Assembly: GCA_005887855.1 (NCBI GenBank)
Contig: VBQB01000287.1
Coordinates: 1-6,274 of the forward strand
Reading direction: 5' to 3'
Length of the DNA: 6,274 nucleotides
Source: Verrucomicrobiota bacterium
Lineage (GTDB): Bacteria > Verrucomicrobiota > Verrucomicrobiae > Chthoniobacterales > UBA10450
Shown here: positions 1 to 5,297 of the stretch, piece after piece
How the letters are laid out: each line of letters begins with the position of its first letter
How positions within the stretch are numbered: the stretch's first letter is position 1
Notes under the pieces: model-generated
Databases searched by the model: none
Told to the model about the DNA's origin: nothing
Seen by the model: the letters and a program-made list of their open reading frames with translations, nothing else
Made by a program: the position numbers and the translations under genes

Positions 1-256
1 ATTGACCCGGTCCGTGGTAAGTCGCCTGACCGCCCCGATTAGTCGGAAAAAGTGGATGTGGTAGACGCGCCGCGCCCAGCAAGCTCGACTTATCCGGGGT
101 GCGGCCAATTGTGTAGACTGGTTCATGCTCAAGGAGAAGCAATTCGTCACCTAACGAACGATCTTGGCGCTTCTGAGTCACGACTTCTTCCTGTAACGCG
201 AGCGCATCGGCGAATGCCATCCGGCCCAACCAGCGCACCCGAAGACCAGCAGTCAT
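1..256 (-). CDS. lipB: Octanoyltransferase LipB (N-terminal 85 residues, runs off left edge)
   Basis: LipB transfers the octanoyl group from octanoyl-ACP to the lipoyl domains of 2-oxoacid dehydrogenases and GcvH, the first step of lipoate synthesis, in the cytoplasm. The reverse strand is open from ATG 256 to the window edge. It encodes a typical LipB start: an early [11 protein letters not shown] segment (residues 9-19), the strand [16 protein letters not shown] (37-52), and the substrate-pocket motif [14 protein letters not shown] (72-85), which matches the family consensus RGGxxTxHGPGQ. The catalytic Lys and Cys would lie beyond the window, so activity cannot be judged. The start is placed by homology and by the ATGA overlap with the ruvC stop, which suggests translational coupling. 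No strong SD precedes it. Identification is firm; only the 3' part is missing. Confidence 0.93.
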   Translation of the reverse strand, partial: MTAGLRVRWLGRMAFADALALQEEVVTQKRQDRSLGDELLLLEHEPVYTIGRTPDKSSLLGAARLPHPLFPTNRGGQATYHGPGQ

Positions 257-660
257 ATTCGCACACCGCTCGAAACTCCGAGGCGCGCTGCTTCTTGTGA
301 GCGCAGATGGGTCAACCCGATCGCGAGCGCGTCCGCCGCGTCGGCGGCTGGGGTTTCCGGCAGGCCAAGAAGAGCCCGCACCATAAAGGCGACCTGATTT
401 TTTCCGGCCGCACCCGTGAGGACAATCGCGGTCTTATAGCTTTGCACGTAAATGACTGATTCGAGCGCGCAACAATCAGGGTCATGTTCATGAATCAATT
501 CGGCCAGACGATCGCGAATCGCCACCAGGCAGGATGAAGAGCGAAGCGACCTCGCGTTATGAATGATGCCGAAATAGAGTGCGCGCGGTTTGCCATTGTT
601 TGCGTCGACGATCGCGACACCAGTGCTGCGCAATGAAGCATCGATGGCAAGCACTCGCAT
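253..660 (-). CDS. ruvC: RuvC-family Holliday junction resolvase with internal deletion (135 aa)
   Basis: RuvC is the dimeric endonuclease that cuts Holliday junctions together with RuvAB. The N-terminus [19 protein letters not shown] carries catalytic D7, [11 protein letters not shown] carries E67, and [19 protein letters not shown] carries D107 and D110. All four acidic residues known from E. coli RuvC (D7, E66, D138, D141) are therefore present. In E. coli, E66 and D138 are 72 residues apart; here E67 and D107 are 40 apart, so about 32 residues are missing. The missing part is the segment normally reading roughly LGQARGVAIVAA...VFEYAxxxVK, which is helix B and the strand after it. The join lies near residues 76-82 (about 413-435). 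The reading frame is intact, and total length is 135 aa against about 165-175 usual. ATG 660 is preferred over the TTG at 663 because the family begins M-x-[IV]-L-x-I-D. The stop overlaps the lipB ATG by 4 nt. The family is certain; function is doubtful. Confidence 0.88.
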   Translation of the reverse strand: MRVLAIDASLRSTGVAIVDANNGKPRALYFGIIHNARSLRSSSCLVAIRDRLAELIHEHDPDCCALESVIYVQSYKTAIVLTGAAGKNQVAFMVRALLGLPETPAADAADALAIGLTHLRSQEAARLGVSSGVRI

Positions 661-786
661 CAATCTAACTTAAGATCGACAATTGCTCCTTCAAAATGGA
701 ATCGACAATCCGCCGATACGGGTTCGCAGCTCGTGTGCTTTGAAACAGATACACGACGGCCGTCAACCAATTCAGAAGAATCAAAC

Positions 787-808
787 TTGGTTTCACATAT
801 GAAACCAA
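787..808 (-). terminator. 9-bp hairpin over the stop codon of the DUF2142 gene
   Basis: A perfect inverted repeat, TTGGTTTCA / TGAAACCAA, has a 4-nt loop and encloses the TGA stop (795-793) of the membrane-protein gene. On the minus strand it is followed by a T-rich but interrupted stretch (GTTTGATTCTTCT). This fits a weak intrinsic terminator or a 3'-end stabilising stem separating that gene from ruvC-lipB, 127 bp downstream. The U-tract is imperfect, so the terminator role is inferred. Confidence 0.4.
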
Positions 809-2286
809 TTGTAGGCGCTGGCAAACGCGACGCTGTTCGCGAAAAATTCGGAGACCGTGATCGCGACCGCAATCGCCCCTACGGCTGCAAGCACGAGCGG
901 AGGCACCGCGCGGAGCGTTCGGCCCAATCCATAAACATACAGCATCGCGAAGGGAATCATCACACCAGCCATCAAGCGACCTTGAAAAAAGTAAGGCCGC
1001 TCGCGAGACGGATTGATGCAAGCGCCGAAATCAAATTGAAGCGAAAGAAAACCGAGAAAAGCGATCGCGGCAATGAAGGCGACCACAGCGACCCCAAGGG
1101 CGCAACGCTGCGCTTCGTCGAGATTGTTACTTCGGTCTTGCAATAGCGAAACTACCGCAACAAGAAAAAAGCCAACCGAGGAAATCAGGTAAAACAGATC
1201 CATTCCTTTCGAACCGATCGTGTGAGCGTGCCACATAAATTCTCCGCGCCAGAAACTGGCGATCAATTCTGAAAGGAACGTCCAGAACCCACGGAAAGTG
1301 AAAATTGCATGCGACCACCAGTCCGAAAACGGTTTCGCAGTCCAGCCGAGTAGTTGTGCTTTCGAGGCGGCCCCCGTGAAATCTCCGAAATTGGATTTTA
1401 TCCAGATCATCCACGCTGCGATGGGTATAGCAGCGCAACAGACGAGAGCGGTCAGCGCAGGTATTTCGCCCCGCAATTTCCGGGATCCAGCTCGCGAGAA
1501 GCACCAATAGGCAATAGCCATTATGGCAACGAAAATGAGCGGTAAATTGCTCAGCTTCGTAAGATAAGCGGCGGCGATCGACAAACCTGTCACGATTCCG
1601 AGGCCGATCCGCGGTCGGTCTTCGCGAAACCAACGAGCGAGACAGATGAACGTGATCCCGAAACAAATCGGCGACAGCACATCGTTGTCGATCCCGTAAA
1701 ATGCATCCTGCGGGATGAACGCGACCAGCAGTGGGACGCCGAGTCGCATTGCAACTTGATCTGGGAAAACGAGTCGCGCCGCGACGTACGCGAGCCACAG
1801 GAGTGCGGCTATCAAAGCGATGTTAAGAAATCGAACCCAGTAAAGCGCAGTGCCGCCGTTTGCTCCAATCCATTGCCCGATATGAAACCACGCGCCTGCC
1901 AACGCATAATAGAGGGGCGGCTGTGAGCATTCCTGGTTAGGCGTGGTGCTCCAGATCTCTTCGATTTTAGCGAGCGTCGGCGCGACTTCTTCCGCAGGAT
2001 GGGTCCAAAACGGCCCATAGTACCCGCCTTCAAAACTCTCAGGCGCAGCGAGAAATTCCGGTGACGCATAGTGCGAAAGGTAGGGAAGCGTTGCCGGCGA
2101 GATCAGTTCCACGCCGAGAGGGACATGGCCGTACGCATATTTCATTACGAGGTCAAAATGGCGTCGCTCGTCCACGTTGTTGAAAAAAGGGAAAGCCGCG
2201 GAAAAGACGAGCACGCGTAACGCGGCGATTGCGCAAAAAGCGATCACCCACCAAAGCTCACGGCGAGGAACTTTGGGTCTCTCCAC
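793..2286 (-). CDS. Polytopic membrane protein, DUF2142 / GT-C glycosyltransferase-like (497 aa)
   Basis: This is a large inner-membrane protein resembling DUF2142 proteins, which are related to GT-C glycosyltransferases that use polyprenyl-linked sugars on the outer face of the membrane. The supporting marks are an N-terminal helix (about 12-32) followed at once by NNVDERRHFD (36-45), like the acidic first-loop motif of the family. Next come QPPLYYALA (122-130), a YGIDNDVLSP motif (197-206), and FFQGRLMAGVMIPFAMLY (433-450), matching the QGRYxxP element near the C-terminus. I count about eleven hydrophobic segments, with further ones near 147-170, 205-242, 247-263, 278-297, 364-383, 397-418, 435-456 and 461-480. 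The start is GTG at 2286, chosen because AGGGGG sits 8 nt upstream and the hydrophobic N-terminus follows directly. It lies 12 bp after the preceding membrane-protein gene and is likely cotranscribed. Substrate and activity are unknown. The family call is by motif recall, with no search. Confidence 0.72.
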   Translation of the reverse strand: MERPKVPRRELWWVIAFCAIAALRVLVFSAAFPFFNNVDERRHFDLVMKYAYGHVPLGVELISPATLPYLSHYASPEFLAAPESFEGGYYGPFWTHPAEEVAPTLAKIEEIWSTTPNQECSQPPLYYALAGAWFHIGQWIGANGGTALYWVRFLNIALIAALLWLAYVAARLVFPDQVAMRLGVPLLVAFIPQDAFYGIDNDVLSPICFGITFICLARWFREDRPRIGLGIVTGLSIAAAYLTKLSNLPLIFVAIMAIAYWCFSRAGSRKLRGEIPALTALVCCAAIPIAAWMIWIKSNFGDFTGAASKAQLLGWTAKPFSDWWSHAIFTFRGFWTFLSELIASFWRGEFMWHAHTIGSKGMDLFYLISSVGFFLVAVVSLLQDRSNNLDEAQRCALGVAVVAFIAAIAFLGFLSLQFDFGACINPSRERPYFFQGRLMAGVMIPFAMLYVYGLGRTLRAVPPLVLAAVGAIAVAITVSEFFANSVAFASAYNWFHM

Positions 2287-2300
2287 GAGAGTTGCCCCCT
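2287..2300 (-). promoter_or_regulatory. Shine-Dalgarno overlapping upstream stop
   Basis: On the minus strand AGGGGG (2300-2295) lies 8 nt before the GTG start at 2286 and shares bases with the TAG stop (2301-2299) of the upstream gene. Ribosomes finishing the six-helix protein would terminate on this SD, which suggests translational coupling. It also decides the GTG start. Confidence 0.6.
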
Positions 2301-2970
2301 AGCGCGCTTCCCGGGTCCGCACGAACAACGGCGCGATAGCGTGGAAGTAACGTCCGACGTAGATGAGATAGCCAACGAATGATGCGAGCTGAATACTGAT
2401 CAACCAGATGTGACCAGGGCGAGCAATGAACAAATCAGGACAGCTCCAGATGGCAAACGCGCAGCCGAGATTGAGAAGGAAAAGTAAAGGAACAAGCACC
2501 CAGATGTTGAGCAGTTGATCGGCCTTGGCACGGGTGTAAAGAGCTCGTTCGGCATCGTTGCTCGATTCGATGATGCGCGCGCGGATCATCCGCATGTCGT
2601 AGATGAAAAGCAGCCAGACGACTCCTGCATAAGCGGCGCTGAGTTGAAACCACGCCAGAGGACTATCGAGCCGGCTGAAGAGAATCGCCTCGCCAAGTGC
2701 GCAAGCGATGTAAAAAAAATTATGCCCAAACTCGAGAGGCCATCTGATCAAAGTAAGGGTGTGAATGATTGACCGTGACCAAAAGATGAAGATCACGCAT
2801 AGACCTGCGGCCAGATAGAGAAGTGTGCTCCAATGCCGCTCCGACATTACCACGCGGGCATTATCCGTTAAGAAAAAAAGTGCAACACCTTGGATGATAC
2901 TGGCGAGAGTGAGCTCAATGTTTATAACCGTCGAATCGAGTTCGCGGCGGCTCTCGCTTGTCGGATTCAC
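2299..2970 (-). CDS. Six-helix membrane protein of unknown function (223 aa)
   Basis: I do not recognise a family. The protein has a polar N-terminus (1-17) and about six hydrophobic segments (approximately 18-35, 48-66, 82-99, 105-125, 153-176 and 187-206). A charged cytoplasmic-looking loop separates segments 4 and 5 (127-152, RMIRARIIESSNDAERALYT and following). No catalytic or metal-binding motif stands out. WSRSIIHTLTLIRWPLEFGHNF (64-85) is the most distinctive stretch. The start is GTG at 2970, supported by TAGGAG 8 nt upstream. It is the first gene of the leftward group, and its stop overlaps the SD of the DUF2142-like gene 12 bp downstream, so the two probably work in the same membrane process. 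A partner or accessory role for the GT-C-like protein is inference only. Confidence 0.72.
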   Translation of the reverse strand: MNPTSESRRELDSTVINIELTLASIIQGVALFFLTDNARVVMSERHWSTLLYLAAGLCVIFIFWSRSIIHTLTLIRWPLEFGHNFFYIACALGEAILFSRLDSPLAWFQLSAAYAGVVWLLFIYDMRMIRARIIESSNDAERALYTRAKADQLLNIWVLVPLLFLLNLGCAFAIWSCPDLFIARPGHIWLISIQLASFVGYLIYVGRYFHAIAPLFVRTREAR

Positions 2971-2978
2971 GGATGCGA

Positions 2979-2984
2979 CTCCTA
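2979..2984 (-). promoter_or_regulatory. Shine-Dalgarno TAGGAG for the six-helix protein
   Basis: TAGGAG on the minus strand, with an 8-nt spacer to GTG 2970, is the best SD in the window. It fixes a GTG start that would otherwise be uncertain. Confidence 0.6.
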
Positions 2985-3120
2985 ATCGTTCGGCAACTGG
3001 AATGTCAAGCTACAGCGGGGATTTCATGTGCAACCGGCGCCGGCGCTTGCTTTCCCGAAGCTCTTTTGCTACGCAGAAAACTCGGTAAGAATCTCGTTCA
3101 CTCCAGCACGTCATAATCAT

Positions 3121-3792
3121 ATGAACAAATACATCGCAGAATTCATTGGAACCTTCTTCCTCGTTCTCACGATCGGCTGCACCGGGATCGGCGCCGGCTC
3201 GGGGGTGATTGCGCCGCTTGCAATTGGCGCGGCCCTCATGGTGATGGTCTTCGCTGGAGGCCACATCTCGGGCGCGCATTACAACCCGGCGGTAACGCTT
3301 GGCGTTTTGATTCGAGGCAGGCTCAATCTAGTTGACGTGTTGCCTTACATCGTGGCGCAACTCGCAGCGGCAGCGACCGCGGCGGTGGCGGTGAAGTTTC
3401 TCCGTGCCGGGGTCGATGTAACCCCGATCGCTCCAAAGATCGGTCCAGCTCTGCTCGCCGAGTTTTTGTTCACCTTCGCGCTCGTCTATGTGGTGCTCAA
3501 CGCCGCCACTGCCGAAGGGACGTCGGGAAATTCATTCTACGGCCTGGCGATTGGGATGACGGTAATGACTGGCGCGTTCGCCGTCGGCGACATTTCTGGC
3601 GGCGCGTTCAATCCCGCCGTCGCGCTGGGGATCTCCATCCTAGGCATCTCGACGTGGGGCCATCTTTGGATTTATCTGCTAGCGAACTTCGCAGCTGCTG
3701 TGGTGGCTGCTGTCGTCTTCAACCTGATCAATCCGCCCACCCAAACCACACCTATCGCAACGGATGAACCGCCTTACGAAACGCCGCAGTAA
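3121..3792 (+). CDS. Aquaporin/MIP-family channel lacking the ar/R arginine (223 aa)
   Basis: MIP channels are tetrameric six-helix pores for water or small neutral solutes. The N-terminus MNKYIAEFIGTFFLVLTIG, the first box HYNPAVTLG (53-61) and the second box AFNPAVALG (162-170) give the full family pattern, including the conserved Glu in helix 1 and again at AEFLFTF (113-119). Length is normal. In AqpZ the filter is F43, H174, T183 and R189. By gapless alignment on the two NPA boxes the equivalents here are I35, A152, G161 and V167, so the near-universal arginine after the second NPA is replaced by valine and no aromatic residue lines the filter. It is probably not an orthodox water channel; the permeant is unknown. 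The start is ATG 3121 rather than the upstream GTG 3028, because family members begin with this MNKYxAEFxGT segment. There is no clear SD. The C-terminal tail is short, Pro/Thr-rich and polar (205-223). Confidence 0.93.
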   Translation: MNKYIAEFIGTFFLVLTIGCTGIGAGSGVIAPLAIGAALMVMVFAGGHISGAHYNPAVTLGVLIRGRLNLVDVLPYIVAQLAAAATAAVAVKFLRAGVDVTPIAPKIGPALLAEFLFTFALVYVVLNAATAEGTSGNSFYGLAIGMTVMTGAFAVGDISGGAFNPAVALGISILGISTWGHLWIYLLANFAAAVVAAVVFNLINPPTQTTPIATDEPPYETPQ

Positions 3793-3840
3793 CACCGCTG
3801 CCGTCTCCAGCCATTGAAACCAACCAGAAAATATCGTCGC

Positions 3841-3861
3841 GCCAAGCTTGATATTCTTGGC
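3841..3861. repeat. Inverted repeat after the aquaporin gene
   Basis: GCCAAG (3841-3846) and CTTGGC (3856-3861) form a 6-bp stem with a 9-nt loop, 49 bp after the aquaporin stop. On the plus strand it is followed by an A tract (3864-3872), not a T tract, so it is not a classic intrinsic terminator for the aquaporin mRNA. It may be a weak 3'-end stem or chance. Confidence 0.25.
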
Positions 3862-3945
3862 TCAAAAAAAAACTAATCTCGGCCTCTGCCTTCCAGTATT
3901 CCATTTCTTCGAATCAGAAAGCATCAACAAACAGAAAAATAACCT

Positions 3946-4236
3946 ATGGATATAACTAGCTTAATCATCGAAGCAGTCAGCGGGGCGGTCGGCGGCAATG
4001 TCGCCGGAGCCGCAATGAAAGAAAACAGCCTTGGTACCGTCGGGAATTCCATTGCCGGAATCCTCGGTGGCGGATTGGGCGGGACAATCCTCCATGCAGT
4101 TATGGGATCCGCCGCGGCGGGAGGCGGTGGGATGGATCTTCAAAGTATTCTTGCCAACGTCGGTGGCGGCGGGGTCGGCGGCGCGATTCTCATGGCCATC
4201 GTCGGCATCATCAAGAACAAGATGGCCCAGAAGTAG
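3946..4236 (+). CDS. Small glycine-zipper protein with internal repeats (96 aa)
   Basis: I cannot assign a function. The product is very rich in Gly, Ala and Ile, with an acidic-amphipathic start MDITSLIIEAVSG and a basic tail IIKNKMAQK. Two segments are near copies: GGGLGGTILHAVMG (41-54) and GGGVGGAILMAIVG (74-87). A looser third, GAVGGNVAGA, lies at 13-22. The GG[VL]GG / GxxxG pattern is that of glycine-zipper helices that pack tightly in or on membranes. A polar spacer (KENSLGTVGNS) and a Gly-rich loop with MDLQS separate the repeats. ATG 3946 is the first Met of the frame. The upstream stretch is A-rich with no SD. It stands alone between the aquaporin gene and the convergent CxxC..H gene. 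Similar small hypothetical proteins occur in other bacteria as far as I recall, so the gene is probably real. Confidence 0.75.
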   Translation: MDITSLIIEAVSGAVGGNVAGAAMKENSLGTVGNSIAGILGGGLGGTILHAVMGSAAAGGGGMDLQSILANVGGGGVGGAILMAIVGIIKNKMAQK

Positions 4237-4250
4237 CGAGGGCTGGCGGA

Positions 4251-4267
4251 TCGAGTCGCCGACTCGA
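4251..4267. terminator. Hairpin between convergent genes
   Basis: TCGAGTC / GACTCGA form a 7-bp perfect stem with a 3-nt loop, 14 bp after the stop of the glycine-zipper gene and 42 bp beyond the stop of the convergent minus-strand gene. Its position suits a shared terminator, but neither strand has a T tract after the stem, so this is a weak call. Confidence 0.3.
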
Positions 4268-4309
4268 GAGAACCCTTTGGTGAGTTGCTAGCGCAAGACA
4301 GGGCTGGCT

Positions 4310-4531
4310 TCAGCGCGCCAAGACTACGTCTTTTTTTGTCCAGGTGTGGACTTGCCGGCAATGGGGACAGGTGAATTTAGGTGTTTTGACCTTAGCTGCG
4401 GCCCAGAGCGCTTCTTCGATTGTTTGACCGGTCGGCGTTAGCTTTGCCGTGGAGGGGCATCTGACGAGCAGCCGTTTAATGACTGGTCCCGTTTTTACTT
4501 TCGGCCTGGCCGTTGTCATAAAAAATTTCAT
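4310..4531 (-). CDS. Small CxxC..H protein, zinc-ribbon-like (73 aa)
   Basis: This is a small basic protein with a lone Cys in RCPSTAKLTPTGQTIEE (C25) and then FTCPHCRQVHTW (C55, C58, H62). That arrangement could bind zinc with C25, C55, C58 and H62 as ligands, although the first half has one Cys rather than the usual CxxC pair. The rest, KLTPTGQTIEEALWAA and WTKKDVVLAR, is reminiscent of small bacterial hypothetical proteins of the pattern CPxTGxxxPTG...CxxCxxxHxW. The biochemical role is unknown. The start is ATG 4531, only 5 bp after the infA stop, so it is probably translated from the infA message. A second Met (4519) four codons later is a possible alternative start. No SD is clear for either. 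The gene is likely real from its motif and its tight linkage. Confidence 0.7.
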   Translation of the reverse strand: MKFFMTTARPKVKTGPVIKRLLVRCPSTAKLTPTGQTIEEALWAAAKVKTPKFTCPHCRQVHTWTKKDVVLAR

Positions 4532-4536
4532 AAGAC

Positions 4537-4755
4537 TTACGCGAGCCGATATACGATACGCGCCTTGTCGATATCGTAAGGGGACATTTCGAGTTTCACA
4601 CGGTCACCAGTGGTGAGGCGGATAAAACGTTTGCGCATTTTTCCGGAAATATGTGCAAGCACGAGGTGTTCGTTCGCCAGCGCGACGCGAAACATTGTGC
4701 CGGGAAGAACGGACATGATTGTCCCTTCAATCTCGATCGCTTTTTCTACACTCAT
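4537..4755 (-). CDS. infA: Translation initiation factor IF-1 (72 aa)
   Basis: IF-1 binds the A site of the 30S subunit and helps IF-2 and IF-3 in start selection. The product is a complete S1/OB-fold IF-1 of the standard length. It reads [20 protein letters not shown], then [20 protein letters not shown], then [30 protein letters not shown], covering the conserved LPx[13 protein letters not shown], GDxVxxExSPYD and RIVYR blocks. The frame is open to 4806, but ATG 4755 is chosen because it gives exactly the family N-terminus and length. The extra upstream residues would be encoded by a GC-rich hairpin. There is no SD before the ATG; the sequence there is CATCAAAACATT. The gene follows the RRM gene by 62 bp and precedes the CxxC..H gene by 5 bp on the same strand. 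Confidence 0.97.
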   Translation of the reverse strand: MSVEKAIEIEGTIMSVLPGTMFRVALANEHLVLAHISGKMRKRFIRLTTGDRVKLEMSPYDIDKARIVYRLA

Positions 4756-4772
4756 AATGTTTTGATGGGGCA

Positions 4773-4802
4773 AGCCGGCCCCGAAAACTTTCGGGGCCGG
4801 CT
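4773..4802 (-). promoter_or_regulatory. 14-bp perfect hairpin in the infA leader
   Basis: AGCCGGCCCCGAAA (4773-4786) and TTTCGGGGCCGGCT (4789-4802) are perfect complements with only 2 nt between them (in practice a loop of about 4-6 nt). It lies between the RRM stop (4818) and the infA start (4755), ending 17 nt before the ATG. On the minus strand the downstream flank is TGCCCCATC, with no U-tract. It could be an attenuating or rho-assisted terminator, an RNase processing or stability stem, or a translational control element for infA. The stem itself is plain in the sequence; the role is inferred. Confidence 0.65.
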
Positions 4803-4817
4803 GCATGATCCAATTCT

Positions 4818-5117
4818 TTACCGACGATAACCACCGGCGTACGGCCGGTTGCCGCCCGATGGACGGGGACGCTCTTCACGCGCACGCGCCTCATTCACCG
4901 TCAGAGTGCGTCCGCCGACTTCTTTGCCGTTGAGCGCCGCCATGGCGGCATTAGCTTCAGCCGTCTCGTTCATCGTGACGAATGCAAAGCCGCGGGACTT
5001 GCCCGTCATGCGATCCATCATCAGCGCGACTTCGGCGACTTTGCCGTGTTGTTCGAAAAGATCCTGAAGATCATTTTCGGTAGTCTCAAAAGAGAGATTT
5101 CCTACGTATAGTTTCAT
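4818..5117 (-). CDS. Single-RRM RNA-binding protein (99 aa)
   Basis: This is a small cytoplasmic RNA-binding protein of the bacterial/cyanobacterial Rbp type, thought in studied species to act as RNA chaperones, often cold-linked. It has RNP2 LYVGNL (3-8) and RNP1 KSRGFAFV (40-47), with the expected aromatic residues Y4, F44 and F46. The RRM covers residues 1 to about 78 and ends [12 protein letters not shown] short Arg/Gly/Pro-rich tail follows (80-99, ending GGYRR), typical of these proteins. The frame is open to 5153, but ATG 5117 gives the standard [10 protein letters not shown] start. No SD precedes it. The roughly 180 bp upstream are gene-free and may contain its promoter and leader; I see no convincing -35/-10 pair. 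It lies upstream of infA on the same strand, fitting an RNA/translation operon. Confidence 0.95.
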   Translation of the reverse strand: MKLYVGNLSFETTENDLQDLFEQHGKVAEVALMMDRMTGKSRGFAFVTMNETAEANAAMAALNGKEVGGRTLTVNEARAREERPRPSGGNRPYAGGYRR

Positions 5118-5297
5118 TATGATTTGATTTTGGAAAATAACTGCCAGCCACAAAGCCGTTCCCGGGAATCGGGTTTCAAATCACCACTGAGAAAACCTCA
5201 ACTGACGATCTACCACGCAACGAACAAAACAGAACTTAATCCAATAACGGGCTATTTTCGTCTGCTTTTCGGGGAATACAAGTGATCATTTGACGGC

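Noticed and set aside
52..300. Plus-strand 82-codon open frame
   Set aside because: It is antisense to lipB and the end of ruvC, both clearly coding on the minus strand, and its translation has no family features.
665..1021. Minus-strand frame extending past the DUF2142 stop, considered as a frameshifted C-terminus
   Set aside because: The 497-aa frame already includes the late QGR element and a final helix, and the alternate frame is not hydrophobic in the expected way.
733..1146. Plus- and minus-strand open frames overlapping the 3' part of the DUF2142-like gene
   Set aside because: They are low-complexity, Arg-rich shadow translations of a well-supported membrane-protein frame.
3003..3008. 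Perfect TTGACA on the minus strand as a -35 box for the gene starting at 2970
   Set aside because: At 16-18 bp spacing there is no acceptable -10; the only candidate is the SD TAGGAG itself.
3047..3075. TTGCTT-17-TACGCA as a promoter for the aquaporin gene
   Set aside because: The match to the -10 consensus is poor; not strong enough to list.
3028..3120. Upstream GTG start for the aquaporin gene
   Set aside because: It would add about 31 residues with no family counterpart; ATG 3121 gives the standard MNKYxAEFxGT start.
3864..3872. A-tract next to an inverted repeat, considered as an intrinsic terminator
   Set aside because: For plus-strand transcription the tract would have to be T; for the minus strand it lies on the wrong side of the stem.
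3946..4000. Double-glycine bacteriocin leader in the glycine-zipper protein
   Set aside because: Spacing of hydrophobic and acidic residues before GG (16-17) does not fit the leader consensus, and no peptidase-ABC transporter or immunity gene is nearby.
4756..4806. Upstream start adding 17 residues to IF-1
   Set aside because: The extra codons are the hairpin sequence, and ATG 4755 gives the exact 72-aa family length.
5118..5153. Upstream start adding 12 residues to the RRM protein
   Set aside because: Family members begin at M-x-[LI]-YVGNL, which is ATG 5117.
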